A stretch of 64,000 bases of DNA from NCEH01 sp043195195 (lineage in GTDB: Bacteria; Pseudomonadota; Alphaproteobacteria; Rhizobiales; Xanthobacteraceae). How positions within the stretch are numbered: position 1 is the first letter of the stretch; each line of letters begins with the position of its first letter. The DNA is taken from assembly GCF_043195195.1 (NCBI RefSeq), contig NZ_JBAFWT010000001.1, forward strand, positions 310,001 to 374,000, in the 5' to 3' direction. The notes under the pieces were generated by a model. It worked only from the letters and a program-made list of their open reading frames with translations. It made no database searches and was not told the DNA's origin. Both the position numbers and the translations under genes were made by a program. Positions 8,530-16,307 of the stretch are shown here, piece by piece.

Positions 8530-9076
8530 TGTTGAACGGCGCCAGGAACGTGCCGGTCTTATCCATGAGATAGATCACCGCGGTGTGATCCATGGTGTAG
8601 TCGCCGCCTTCCAGCGGCACTTTCTTGGAATAGACCCGATAGGCGCGCTTCACCGCGTCCACCTGTTCCGGCGTGCCGGTCAGGCCCTTCAGCTCGGGGG
8701 AGAAGCTGGACAGGTAGGATTTCATCACGTCCGGCGTGTCCCGCTCCGGGTCCACGGTGACGAAGAAGGCCTGCAGCTTGCCGGCATCCGGGCCGAGCGC
8801 GCCGAAGATCTCGGACATCTCGAACAAGGCGGTGGGGCACACGTCCGGGCAATGGGTAAAGCCGAAGAAGATCAGCGAGGGCCTGCCCTTCAGCGCATCT
8901 TGCGTCACCGGCGCGCCGGTCTGGTCCACCAGTTGGAACGGACCGCCGATGGTGGCAAGCGATGCGACGGGAGATTGCGGCCGGCCGGGCAAGAGAGCGG
9001 TGGCGACCGCGACCAGGATCGCGGCGCCCGCCACGAAGCTGGCGAACAGGACGAAGATCTTGGTCCGGGGTGACAT
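8480..9076 (-). CDS. SCO1/SenC family copper chaperone
   Basis: Membrane-anchored thioredoxin-fold protein that delivers copper to the CuA centre of cytochrome c oxidase or acts as a thiol reductase. One N-terminal transmembrane anchor is seen (residues 8-30). The copper ligands are present: Cys76 and Cys80 in FTHCPDVCP, and His164 in MDHTAVIYL. Length is 198 residues, normal for the family. The ATG at 9076 has GAGGT 6 bases upstream. No cytochrome oxidase genes are in the window, so its oxidase partner is encoded elsewhere. Its 3' end overlaps the convergent glycosyltransferase gene. Confidence 0.93.
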   Translation of the reverse strand: MSPRTKIFVLFASFVAGAAILVAVATALLPGRPQSPVASLATIGGPFQLVDQTGAPVTQDALKGRPSLIFFGFTHCPDVCPTALFEMSEIFGALGPDAGKLQAFFVTVDPERDTPDVMKSYLSSFSPELKGLTGTPEQVDAVKRAYRVYSKKVPLEGGDYTMDHTAVIYLMDKTGTFLAPFNIKRPPAEAAADLRRYL

Positions 9077-9264
9077 GGATACCTCGTTTCAGGTCCCGAC
9101 CGCGCGACCAGGAAATAGCGGGCGGGTGGAACGCAATGCCCGGCATCCGGGCGCGCTGGCGAGCGGGGCGCCAGGATTGTGCTGATTAAGTGCGGCGGCC
9201 GGAACCGTCCATCCGACCGATGGGCGCAGGGGCCGGATGCCGCTCAGGCCCCGCCGCGCATGGC

Positions 9265-9435
9265 TCAGAAGCATGTGGCGAAGCCGCCCGCGAGCATGTC
9301 CAGGAACGTGGCGGGACCATGGACGAACCACAGCAGGCCCGCCCCGGCGAACAGCACCGCGATGCCGAGGCCGATCGCCGCCAGGACCAGCCGCGCGTGA
9401 CCCTGGACGTGCGCCGCTGCCGGCGTCCCGTCCAT
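9265..9435 (-). CDS. Small single-pass membrane protein
   Basis: A 56-residue frame starting at the ATG at 9435, which has GGGGGAG 6-7 bases upstream. One strong transmembrane segment is seen (about residues 15-38), followed by a short tail (PATFLDMLAGGFATCF). A longer version starting at 9471 is possible but has no ribosome site. I do not recognise a family. It lies 188 bp upstream of the sco gene on the same strand, so a link to respiratory assembly is possible but unproven. Confidence 0.5.
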   Translation of the reverse strand: MDGTPAAAHVQGHARLVLAAIGLGIAVLFAGAGLLWFVHGPATFLDMLAGGFATCF

Positions 9436-9770
9436 GCGCGCTCCCCCAGCCCTTTCGGCATATCCGGTCATGCTGTGCTACCGCCTCGCGTGCGGGCATG
9501 GCGACCCGAACACCCAATCCTATCGCGCGGAAGGCTGGCCGCCAAGTTACGCCGTGTCAAAGCTCCGTGTGCATGGCAGCCGCCCTCGGCATGCGTTTGC
9601 GTGCCGTTGACGCTTCGCGCCGCCCCGCCTAATTTGACGCCATGTCTTTTTCGGAGAACAGGAACCGGCTTGCCGGTGCGGCGATGCTGCGAATTCTCCG
9701 CCCGGTCGATCTCGTCGGCCGGGCACGATAGCGCACATCCTGTTTCTTTCCTTCTTCGGACCTGACTTCC
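9436..9770. other. Intergenic region upstream of the ACT-like gene
   Basis: This 335-bp stretch separates the small membrane protein gene from the ACT-like gene, which point away from each other. It holds a candidate promoter (9607-9635, listed separately) and a short GC-rich dyad near 9661-9682 (ACCGGCTTGCCGGT). I see no credible coding frame in it. Confidence 0.5.
9607..9635 (+). promoter_or_regulatory. Candidate sigma-70-like promoter upstream of the ACT-like gene
   Basis: TTGACG at 9607-9612 and TAATTT at 9630-9635 are separated by 17 bases, matching the vegetative promoter pattern. The predicted transcript would start about 125 bases before the ATG at 9771. Assigned from motif match only. 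Confidence 0.4.
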
Positions 9771-10076
9771 ATGACCTTTCCCAGCTGCGCGCCGTCCGGC
9801 GACGCCTGTTATCGCCTCGTGCTCGAGGCCGAACCTGAGTCCAACGTGCTCCTGCGTCTCCTCGAACCCTTCGTGATCCATGATGTGTTGCCCCATCATC
9901 TGGATGTGGCGCGCCAGGAGGATTGCCTCAGCGTGGAACTGCTGTTCAGCGCCTCCGAAGCCCTGGCCGAGCGCCTCGCGGCGCGAATGCGGGCGATGGT
10001 GAGCGTGCGCGACGTGCTGTGCGAACCCGTCATCCCCCTCGCGCGCCGCCGCGCCGCCCGCGTCGTCGCGGCCTGA
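9771..10076 (+). CDS. ACT-like domain protein
   Basis: A 101-residue protein with an ACT-like beta-alpha-beta layout: YRLVLEAEPESNVLLRLLEPF, then DVLPHHLDVARQEDCLSVELLF, a helix (ASEALAERLAARMRAM) and a final strand (SVRDVLCEP). Stand-alone ACT-like proteins of this size are often regulatory subunits or small-molecule sensors. The ligand and partner are unknown. The AEC transporter gene begins 10 bp downstream on the same strand, so the two are probably co-transcribed. Codon pattern and conserved layout support it as real, while the opposite-strand frame covering 9468-10265 looks like a shadow. Confidence 0.65.
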   Translation: MTFPSCAPSGDACYRLVLEAEPESNVLLRLLEPFVIHDVLPHHLDVARQEDCLSVELLFSASEALAERLAARMRAMVSVRDVLCEPVIPLARRRAARVVAA

Positions 10077-10086
10077 CGGGCGGGCC

Positions 10087-11025
10087 ATGGGGAGCATCAT
10101 CGCCGATATCGCCATCGTCATCCTGCCGGTGTTCGGCATCGTGGCCATGGGGTTCGTCGCGGCGCGCACGCGCCTGATCTCCGACAAGGCCTCGGATGGC
10201 TTGGCCGAATATGTCTTCGGCCTCGCGGTGCCGATCCTGATCTTCAAGACCCTGAGCGAATCCAAGATGCCGGACGCTCAGCCCTGGGGCTATTGGATCG
10301 CTTATTTCACCGGCGCCTTCGTCGTGTTCGGCATCGCCATGGCGGTGGCGCGCTATGTGTTCCACCGCAGCCATACCGAAGCGGTGATCCACGGCTTTTC
10401 AGCGGGTCAGGCGAACACCGTGTTCCTCGGCGTGCCGCTGATCCTGAAAGCCTACGGCGAGGAAGGCGCGGTGCCGCTGTTCCTGCTGATCGCCATCCAT
10501 CTGCCCATCATGCTGGTGGCGGCGACCGTGCTGGTGGAGGGCGGCTCGGGCCTGTCGTGGGCGACCGGCAAGCGCCTCGTGCGCACGCTCGCCTTCAATC
10601 CGATCCTGATCGGCATCTATGCCGGCGGCCTCGGCCGCCTATTCGGCATTCAGACCAGCGGCGTCATCAAGCAGATTCTCGATCTCATGGCCGCCTCCGC
10701 CTCGCCGTGCGCCTTGGTCTCGCTCGGCCTCGCGCTGAACCGCTACGGCGTTTCCGGCGACATCGGGCCGAGCAGCTTCATCTCCTTCATGAAGCTGATG
10801 GTGCATCCGTTGCTGGTCTATCTCCTCACCCTGGTGCTGCCCATGCCGCCGGTGTGGGCGGGCGTGGCGGTGCTGTTCGCGGCCATGCCGTGCGGCATCA
10901 ATGCCTATCTGCTGGCACAGCGCTACGGGGTCGGGGTGCGCACCAGTTCGAGCGCGGTTTCGCTCTCCACCGTGCTCGGCCTGTTCACCATCGCCTTGTG
11001 GCTCTACATCCTCGGCGTCGGCTGA
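10087..11025 (+). CDS. AEC family transporter (auxin efflux carrier / malonate permease type)
   Basis: A 312-residue integral membrane protein with about ten hydrophobic segments in two repeats, the layout of the AEC family, which includes plant PIN-like carriers and bacterial MdcF. Family-like stretches include ILPVFGIVAMGFVAARTRLIS at the start, SAGQANTVFLGVPLILKAYGE, and GVRTSSSAVSLSTVLGLFTIALW at the end. Probable substrates are small organic acids, but the sequence does not settle this. It follows the ACT-like gene after 10 bp, and its last 22 bp overlap the end of the convergent gluQ gene. Confidence 0.88.
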   Translation: MGSIIADIAIVILPVFGIVAMGFVAARTRLISDKASDGLAEYVFGLAVPILIFKTLSESKMPDAQPWGYWIAYFTGAFVVFGIAMAVARYVFHRSHTEAVIHGFSAGQANTVFLGVPLILKAYGEEGAVPLFLLIAIHLPIMLVAATVLVEGGSGLSWATGKRLVRTLAFNPILIGIYAGGLGRLFGIQTSGVIKQILDLMAASASPCALVSLGLALNRYGVSGDIGPSSFISFMKLMVHPLLVYLLTLVLPMPPVWAGVAVLFAAMPCGINAYLLAQRYGVGVRTSSSAVSLSTVLGLFTIALWLYILGVG

Positions 11026-11897
11026 GGCGGGAGGCCAAGCTGCCGGCGGATCTCATCCGGCCCCGCGCCGGCCTGCCGCAGCGCTGCAAGGCTTGCGGCG
11101 CCCTCGCTTTTCGAAAGCTTGCGCCCGTCGGCCCCCAGCACCAGGCGGTGATGGTGATAGACCGGCGCGGGAAGGCCGAGAAGCTGCTGCAACACGCGGT
11201 GCACGGCGGTCGCCGCGAACAGATCCCGGCCCCGGATCACATGGCTGATCTCCTGGATCGCATCGTCCATCACCACGGCGAGATGATAGCTCGCCGGAAC
11301 ATCCTTGCGCGCGATCACCACATCGCCCCAGGCGGCCGGCTCCGCCGGCTGGATCGCGCGCGGGCCGAGCGGCGTTCCCTGCGCCTCCCGCCAGTCAAGC
11401 GGCACGCCGATGCGCGCGAGGGCGGCCGCCATGTCCAGCCGCAGCAAGAACGGCGCGCCGGCCGCGCGCAACCGCGCCCGCTCGCGATCCGGCAAGGCGC
11501 TGCGGGCGAACGGAGAGAGCGGCGCGCCGTCGGGATCGCGCGGCCAGGGACCCTCACGATCCTTCAGCGCCACCGCCCGGGCGATCTCCGCCCGGCTCTC
11601 GAACGCGGGATAGAGCAGGCCCGCGCGTTCCAGCCGGGCCAGCGCCTCGGCATAAAGCGCGAAATGCTCGGATTGGCGGCGGGGCGGCGCTGCGGGAAGA
11701 ATGCCGAGCCAATCCAGATCCTCGCGGATCGCCTGTTCGAAAGCGGGGCGGGATCGGGTGGCGTCGATGTCTTCGATGCGCAACAGGAACGTGCCGCCCG
11801 CCGCTGCCGCCGCATCATGATTGATGAACGCGGAGAGGGCGTGGCCGAGATGAAGGGCGCCATTGGGGCTCGGGGCGAAACGGCAGGTGAAGCGCAT
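11004..11897 (-). CDS. gluQ: Glutamyl-Q tRNA(Asp) synthetase
   Basis: Activates glutamate and attaches it to queuosine at position 34 of tRNA-Asp; it is a paralogue of the GluRS catalytic core that lacks the anticodon-binding domain. At 297 residues it has the family length. The HIGH-type motif is at residues 8-19 (APSPNGALHLGH) and the KMSKS-type loop at 260-264 (KLSKS). The zinc-binding cysteines found in the E. coli enzyme are not seen in the equivalent region (YPAFESRAEIA). Its 3' end overlaps the AEC gene by 22 bp in convergent orientation. Confidence 0.92.
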   Translation of the reverse strand: MRFTCRFAPSPNGALHLGHALSAFINHDAAAAAGGTFLLRIEDIDATRSRPAFEQAIREDLDWLGILPAAPPRRQSEHFALYAEALARLERAGLLYPAFESRAEIARAVALKDREGPWPRDPDGAPLSPFARSALPDRERARLRAAGAPFLLRLDMAAALARIGVPLDWREAQGTPLGPRAIQPAEPAAWGDVVIARKDVPASYHLAVVMDDAIQEISHVIRGRDLFAATAVHRVLQQLLGLPAPVYHHHRLVLGADGRKLSKSEGAASLAALRQAGAGPDEIRRQLGLPPQPTPRM

Positions 11898-12070
11898 GTC
11901 CCAGCATCTAGAACGCGGCGCGCCCGCTGGGAACCGGTTTGCCGCTCCGCGCTCCCGGCCTGCTCTGGCAAAAGCCGGTGTCAGATGATTTCATCCCCTG
12001 CCGACGGCCAGACCCGGATCGCCCAAGGAAGCCTCGCCCTAGCAAGCCTTGCTCTAGAAAGCCTCGCGCC

Positions 12071-12763
12071 ATGACCGGACCAAACCACATCCCCGCACGC
12101 CGCGTCGCGCCCGATGCCGAGCCCCGCCTCGACACCCAGGCGGATTTCGACCGCGCGCTCGATCGGCTGCTGGAACTGGACCCGCGCCTTGTGGCGCTGG
12201 TGGCGTTTTCCGGCCGTCCGACGCTGCGGCGCCGCACGCCGGGCTTCGCCGGCCTGGTCGCCATCGTCGTGGCGCAACAGCTTTCGGTTGCCGCCGCACG
12301 GTCCATCTCCGCCCGCCTGGACACCCTGTTCGGCGGGCCGGCCACGCCGGAGAAGATGCTTCTGGCAACGCCTGAGGATTTGCGCGCCGCCGGGCTCTCG
12401 GCGCCGAAGATCCGCACCCTTACGGGAATCGCCCGCGATCTTATTGCCGGCGCGGTGGATCTCGGCGCGCTCGCCGATATGGAGGCGGATGCCGCCGCAG
12501 CCTATCTCACCAAACTCCCCGGCATCGGGCTCTGGACCGCCGACATCTATCTCCTGTTCTGCCTCGGGCGGGGCGATGCCTTTGCCCATGGCGATCTTGC
12601 CCTGCAGGTCGCGGCAGGGGAGGCATTCGACCTGCCTGGCCGCGCCTCGGCGCTGGGGCTGTGGGCGATCGCGGAGGATTGGCGACCGTATCGCGGCGTG
12701 GCGGCGCAACTGCTCTGGGCCTATTATGGCGCAAAGCGCGCCCGCGCCGCTCTTCCCACCTGA
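12071..12763 (+). CDS. DNA-3-methyladenine glycosylase II (AlkA-type, HhH-GPD)
   Basis: Base-excision repair glycosylase removing alkylated purines. The helix-hairpin-helix is seen as LTKLPGIGLWTADIYLLF, and the catalytic aspartate of the GPD motif is Asp175 in HGDLAL. I chose the ATG at 12071 (230 residues): the frame is open further upstream to 11939, but that part is arginine/proline-rich and not family-like. It lacks the N-terminal Ada domain and the AlkA N-terminal domain of the E. coli protein, as do many alphaproteobacterial versions. The hydrolase gene follows after 14 bp, probably in the same operon. Confidence 0.9.
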   Translation: MTGPNHIPARRVAPDAEPRLDTQADFDRALDRLLELDPRLVALVAFSGRPTLRRRTPGFAGLVAIVVAQQLSVAAARSISARLDTLFGGPATPEKMLLATPEDLRAAGLSAPKIRTLTGIARDLIAGAVDLGALADMEADAAAAYLTKLPGIGLWTADIYLLFCLGRGDAFAHGDLALQVAAGEAFDLPGRASALGLWAIAEDWRPYRGVAAQLLWAYYGAKRARAALPT

Positions 12764-12777
12764 GGCTTGCCCCCGTC

Positions 12778-13431
12778 ATGTCAGTCCTGGACAGCCCCCG
12801 CCTGCCGCCGCGCTCGGGCGGTGCGCCTGATTCGCTGGTCATTCTGCTGCACGGCTACGGCGCCGACGGGCGGGACCTGATCGATCTCGGCGGCGCCTGG
12901 GCGGATCTGCTGCCCACCACCGCCTTCGTCTCGCCCCACGCCCCGGAGCCGTGCGAGGGCGCGCCCATGGGGCGGCAATGGTTTGCGCTCGGCGACATGG
13001 ACCCGCACGACATGGTGCGCGGCGTGGCGCACGCGGCGCCGGGCCTTGCCCGGTTCATCCAGGGCGAATTGCAGAACGCCCGCCTGCCGGCGAGCCGGCT
13101 AGCGCTGGTGGGCTTCAGCCAGGGCTGCATGATGGCTTTGGCGGTGGCGCTGGGCATGGCGCAGCCGCCGGCGGCTGTGGTCGGCTATTCCGGCCTCTAT
13201 GTGCCCGGCCCCACGCCCGTTGAAGGAACCGGCGCGCCGCCGATCCTGCTGGTGCACGGCACCGACGATCAGCTCATTCCCGCGCAGGCGCTGTTCCAGT
13301 CGGCTTATGCCCTGGCCGGCGCCGACATTCCCGTGGAATGGCATCTCAGCCAAGGCCTTGCCCACGGCATCGATGATGCAGGGCTCGCCCATGGCGGCCT
13401 GTTCCTGGCGCAGCGGCTCGCGGCCGCATGA
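12778..13431 (+). CDS. Alpha/beta hydrolase, carboxylesterase/phospholipase family
   Basis: A 217-residue cytosolic serine hydrolase of the short carboxylesterase/acyl-thioesterase group (YpfH- and AphA-like). The nucleophile is Ser114 in GFSQG, the acid is Asp163 or Asp164 in HGTDDQ and the base is His196 in LAHGIDD; the oxyanion strand is VILLHGYGADG at residues 21-31. The start at 12778 removes an unrelated-looking extension in the same frame. It follows the AlkA-type gene by 14 bp. The natural ester substrate cannot be named. Confidence 0.88.
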   Translation: MSVLDSPRLPPRSGGAPDSLVILLHGYGADGRDLIDLGGAWADLLPTTAFVSPHAPEPCEGAPMGRQWFALGDMDPHDMVRGVAHAAPGLARFIQGELQNARLPASRLALVGFSQGCMMALAVALGMAQPPAAVVGYSGLYVPGPTPVEGTGAPPILLVHGTDDQLIPAQALFQSAYALAGADIPVEWHLSQGLAHGIDDAGLAHGGLFLAQRLAAA

Positions 13432-13542
13432 GGGAAACCGCGCCCCAGGCTTCACAAGAATGACACGGAGAATATAGAGTATCGCGGCGCACCGGACAGG
13501 CTTGGTTTGATTCGGTGTCCTGGAGGGCGAGGAGTTCGATCC

Positions 13543-14100
13543 TTGACCGCTGCGTTACCATCTGGGGCTTGGCCGGCACTGGTGCTCAATGCGGACTATC
13601 GTCCGCTGAGCTACTATCCCCTGTCTGTGTGGTGCTGGCAGGACGCCATCAAGGCGGTGTTCCTCGACCGTGTGAACATCGTCGAATATTACGACAAGGC
13701 TGTCCGAAGCCCGGGCATAGAGATTCGCTTGCCCAGCGTTCTGTCGTTGCGGACCTTCGTAAAGCCCGCCCGGCATCCTGCCTTCACCCGATTCAACGTC
13801 TTCCTGCGCGACCGCTTCACCTGCCAATATTGCGGCTCGCGCGAGGATCTCACCTTCGATCATCTCATTCCGCGCTCACGCGGCGGACAGACGACGTGGG
13901 ACAATGTGGTGGCGGCCTGCTCGCCGTGTAATCTGCGCAAGGGCAGCGACATGCCGGCGCATTCGGGCATGTGGCCCAATCAGGTGCCTTACCAGCCCAC
14001 CGTGCACGACCTGCACCAGAACGGTCGCCACTTCCCGCCGAATTATCTGCACCAGAGCTGGCTCGACTATCTCTATTGGGATACCGAACTGGAACCCTGA
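13543..14100 (+). CDS. HNH endonuclease family protein
   Basis: A conserved alphaproteobacterial single-copy protein with an HNH nuclease fold, not linked here to any intein or phage. The core runs from FTCQYCGSREDLTFDHLIPRS to SPCNLRKGS, with two CxxC knuckles for zinc and the catalytic DH pair. I choose the TTG at 13543, giving 185 residues: it is preceded by GGAG, and the resulting N-terminus (TAALPSGAWPALVLNADYRPL) fits relatives. A TTG at 13507 is an alternative. Its role is not established. It overlaps the convergent dsbB gene by 28 bp. Confidence 0.88.
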   Translation: MTAALPSGAWPALVLNADYRPLSYYPLSVWCWQDAIKAVFLDRVNIVEYYDKAVRSPGIEIRLPSVLSLRTFVKPARHPAFTRFNVFLRDRFTCQYCGSREDLTFDHLIPRSRGGQTTWDNVVAACSPCNLRKGSDMPAHSGMWPNQVPYQPTVHDLHQNGRHFPPNYLHQSWLDYLYWDTELEP

Positions 14101-14594
14101 TTTTCAGCAACGCCCCGGCCCCGCAGGCCGAGCAGCGCCACGCCGGCGAGGCCGAGCGCGATCAGCGCGTTCCAGCCGGCCATGGAAATGCCCATCAACC
14201 GCCAAGCCGCTTCATCGCAGCGCGGCACGTGGGAGGTCTTGAGGGCGGACAAAATGTCGCTGACCACGACTGGCGTGCCGGTGCAGGTCGTCGGCCCCTG
14301 CCAGAAGCGCCACTCCACCCCGGCGTGGAAGATCGCGATCCCCGCATCCACCAGCATCAGCAGCGCCAGGATCGCCAGACCCGCCCGCGCAATTCCGGCC
14401 CAACCCCGGTGCGCGGCATAGGCGCACACGAGCCCGATCGGCACCGCCGCATAATAGGGCAGGCGCTGGTCGAGGCACAGCGGACAGGGCGCAAGCCCAA
14501 CGACCAGTTGAAAATACCAGGCCGCGGCGAGGGCCGCTGCAGATCCGGCGGCAACTGCAAGGCAGGCCGTCATGGGCGCGCGCAGATCGATCAA
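14073..14594 (-). CDS. dsbB: Disulfide bond formation protein B
   Basis: Inner-membrane quinone oxidoreductase that reoxidises DsbA. Four hydrophobic helices are evident over 173 residues. The first active pair is Cys37-Cys40 (APCPLC) and the second is Cys104 with Cys126 (TTCTGT and VPRCDE), both needed for electron flow. The start is unclear: TTG at 14594 or ATG at 14573, neither with a strong ribosome site. No dsbA gene is adjacent. The final 28 bp overlap the convergent HNH gene. Confidence 0.9.
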   Translation of the reverse strand: MIDLRAPMTACLAVAAGSAAALAAAWYFQLVVGLAPCPLCLDQRLPYYAAVPIGLVCAYAAHRGWAGIARAGLAILALLMLVDAGIAIFHAGVEWRFWQGPTTCTGTPVVVSDILSALKTSHVPRCDEAAWRLMGISMAGWNALIALGLAGVALLGLRGRGVAENQGSSSVSQ

Positions 14595-14697
14595 GCTTCG
14601 TCATCCCCATGCTGCGCCGACTGTGGGAGTCCGGCGCGCCGCACCCATGCATCTCCTCGCCCCGAGACCGCAAGTCACAAGCAAGGCATTGGTGCCG

Positions 14698-14730
14698 TTG
14701 ACTTACATTAGTCCAGCTACAATCTATAAT
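14698..14730 (+). promoter_or_regulatory. Candidate irr promoter
   Basis: A perfect TATAAT lies at 14725-14730 in a locally AT-rich stretch. Possible -35 elements are TTGACT at 14698-14703 (21-base spacer, long) or TTACAT at 14703-14708 (16-base spacer). It sits about 105 bases before the irr start. I did not find a convincing Irr-box palindrome, so autoregulation is not shown by sequence. Confidence 0.45.
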
Positions 14731-14836
14731 AGTGGCAATTCGCGTCCTGATCGGCTATTGAGAATGATCAGCGCCGTACCGGAGCTTTCTACCGCCGCCG
14801 TCCAGCCCTGTATGTCTAGAAAAGTGCAGAACGCCG

Positions 14837-15388
14837 ATGTCCGACATGTCCCGTTTCAGACTCAGCCTCACAAGTCCCGCTGCCGCCACGCGCGTTGCGG
14901 CGGACGAAGGTGACGCTGTACTGCCGGTGGCGCAGCTTCGGGATGTTTCATCCACGCGTCGTACCGGGTGTCCGTTCCATGACGTGCGCGAAATGCTGCG
15001 CGAAGTGGGCCTGCGGCCGACGCGCCAGCGCCTGGCCCTCGGCTGGCTGCTATTCGCCAAGGGCGACCGGCACGTGACGGCCGAAATGCTGCACGAAGAG
15101 GCGATCCGCGCCCGCTTCCCGGTTTCGCTCGCCACCGTCTACAACACCCTGCACCAGTTCACCGAGGTGGACCTGCTGCGCGAAGTGGCGGTGGACGGAT
15201 CCAAAACCTATTTCGACACCAATTCGTCGGACCATTACCACTTCTATGTGGAAGGCCATAACGAGCTGGTGGACATTCCCGAAGCCCATGTGGGCGTCGA
15301 CCGCCTGCCGGAGCCCCCTGAAGGCTTCGAGGTGGCCCGGGTGGACGTGGTCGTTCGTCTGCGCCGCAAGGCCGTCGGCAAGGCCTAG
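14837..15388 (+). CDS. irr: Iron response regulator Irr (Fur family)
   Basis: Global iron/heme regulator of rhizobia and relatives, controlling heme synthesis and iron uptake by binding iron control elements when heme is low. The 183 residues carry the Fur winged helix (residues 52-108, with LRPTRQRLALGWLLF and SLATVYNTLHQF). The heme regulatory motif is Cys45-Pro46-Phe47-His48 (GCPFHDV), the feature linked to heme-triggered degradation in Bradyrhizobium, and a second heme/metal site HYHFYVEGH is at 133-141. The N-terminal extension before the motif is about 15 residues longer than in Bradyrhizobium. Its presence supports the order assignment. The fabA-fabB genes that follow irr in many relatives are absent here. 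Confidence 0.95.
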   Translation: MSDMSRFRLSLTSPAAATRVAADEGDAVLPVAQLRDVSSTRRTGCPFHDVREMLREVGLRPTRQRLALGWLLFAKGDRHVTAEMLHEEAIRARFPVSLATVYNTLHQFTEVDLLREVAVDGSKTYFDTNSSDHYHFYVEGHNELVDIPEAHVGVDRLPEPPEGFEVARVDVVVRLRRKAVGKA

Positions 15389-15460
15389 AGGTCTCTGGGC
15401 CCGGGTCTCGGGCCTGGGTCTCCTCGCCCGAGCCTGTTCGCCGCGATCACCTTGTACAGG

Positions 15461-15492
15461 TGTCCTGAAAAAAGCCTGTCCTGAAAAAAGCC
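15461..15492 (+). repeat. Perfect tandem duplication of a 16-bp unit
   Basis: The unit TGTCCTGAAAAAAGCC occurs twice in a row (15461-15476 and 15477-15492). The second copy supplies the left arm of the irr terminator, so the duplication lies in the 3' untranslated region. Confidence 0.9.
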
Positions 15493-15513
15493 CCTGCCCT
15501 GCGGGGGCTTTTT
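15485..15513 (+). terminator. Rho-independent terminator of irr
   Basis: A 10-bp stem, AAAAAGCCCC (15485-15494) with GGGGCTTTTT (15504-15513), closes a 9-base loop. The right arm ends in a T-run and the left arm starts with an A-run, so it can work on both strands, serving irr and possibly the convergent SH3 gene. Confidence 0.85.
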
Positions 15514-15530
15514 CTTTGGTGATGCCCTCC

Positions 15531-15599
15531 GCGCAGGGGCCTAAGCGCAGGGGGCCTCAGCGTAGGGGCCTCAGCGTAGAGGCCGAGGTGTGGAGGCCG
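15531..15599 (+). repeat. Degenerate 13-15 bp GC-rich tandem repeat
   Basis: About five copies of a unit resembling AGCGYAGGGGCCTC follow each other between the irr terminator and the end of the SH3 gene, the last two being more diverged. No coding frame uses it. Confidence 0.7.
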
Positions 15600-15615
15600 G
15601 GTGCGGCCTCCTGCC

Positions 15616-16152
15616 TCAATCCACCTTTTCGTTGGGATAGACCCCCCACAGATTGCCCTGCTCGATGAAGCCGTCGAAGCCCGGCCCGGTGATGCGGCAC
15701 CATTTGCCATCGCAGGACTTCACGCTCGCCAGGACCCGCGGCTCCAATTGGGCGGTGGCGCGCGCGCTCGGATCGCCACGGTCACGCAGCACCGCCGTGC
15801 CGGTCTTCAGCCATGGCGCGACGAGGGCGGTCCGCCGGCCCGAGAGCATCGAGTGATACACCCAGCCCTCCGAGCCATCCACGTCGCGGATGCGGCGCCA
15901 GGTCTCGAACTCCGCGGTGATCTCCACCGGCAGGCCGGCGCGCGAGAAGATCCACGAGACGTCCTGGTCCTTATTGGGCCCGGTGCGCACGTTTACCTTG
16001 TCGGCCTTCAGCGAAACGAAGCGGGGGACCGGTAGCCCGGTGCCGCTATCGTCGGCCGCGCTGGCGGGTCCCGAAAGGGAAAGGAGTGACGCCACCATCA
16101 GCAGAAGAGCCATCGCGAATGCCGGAAGGGCCTGACCTTTGCTCGCCTGCAT
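15616..16152 (-). CDS. Exported SH3 domain protein
   Basis: A 178-residue periplasmic protein with a signal peptide (residues 1-34, ending GPASAA) and tandem bacterial SH3-like segments: VNVRTGPNKDQDVSWIF, EGWVYHSMLSG, and a second module with KSCDGKWCRITGPGFDGFIEQ. Such domains bind cell-wall peptides or other proteins. I start it at the ATG at 16152, which places the signal peptide at the N-terminus and has GGAGAGG upstream; the frame is open to 16236. It diverges from the 2-hydroxyacid dehydrogenase gene and converges on irr. Confidence 0.85.
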   Translation of the reverse strand: MQASKGQALPAFAMALLLMVASLLSLSGPASAADDSGTGLPVPRFVSLKADKVNVRTGPNKDQDVSWIFSRAGLPVEITAEFETWRRIRDVDGSEGWVYHSMLSGRRTALVAPWLKTGTAVLRDRGDPSARATAQLEPRVLASVKSCDGKWCRITGPGFDGFIEQGNLWGVYPNEKVD

Positions 16153-16250
16153 GATTTGCTGATCCTCTCCGCTCCGTGAGATCGCGTGCCTGAAGTGCGC
16201 CTGCACCCGGGCATCGTCAAGGGTCGCTGCGCGCATACCCTTTGTGTTTC

Positions 16251-16271
16251 CCCGTCTGTCTGCTAGACGGG
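16251..16271 (+). other. Hairpin in the leader of the dehydrogenase gene
   Basis: CCCGTCT (16251-16257) and AGACGGG (16265-16271) form a perfect 7-bp inverted repeat with a 7-base loop. It ends 36 bases before the ATG at 16308. It could be an operator or an mRNA hairpin; no T-run follows. Confidence 0.4.
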
Positions 16272-16307
16272 ACGAGAAGGGTTAAGAAACCGGGAACGGG
16301 GAAGATT

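Noticed and set aside
9468..10265. Minus-strand frame of 265 codons opposite the ACT-like gene
   Set aside because: The translation has no recognisable domain and crosses the starts of two better-supported genes.
13543..14100. HNH gene as sign of a mobile intron, intein or prophage
   Set aside because: The gene is flanked by normal chromosomal genes, with no repeats, integrase or phage genes; the family is a conserved alphaproteobacterial one.
14595..14836. Irr-box (iron control element) for autoregulation of irr
   Set aside because: No TTTAGAA-N-TTCTAAA-like dyad of useful quality was seen, only an AT-rich promoter.
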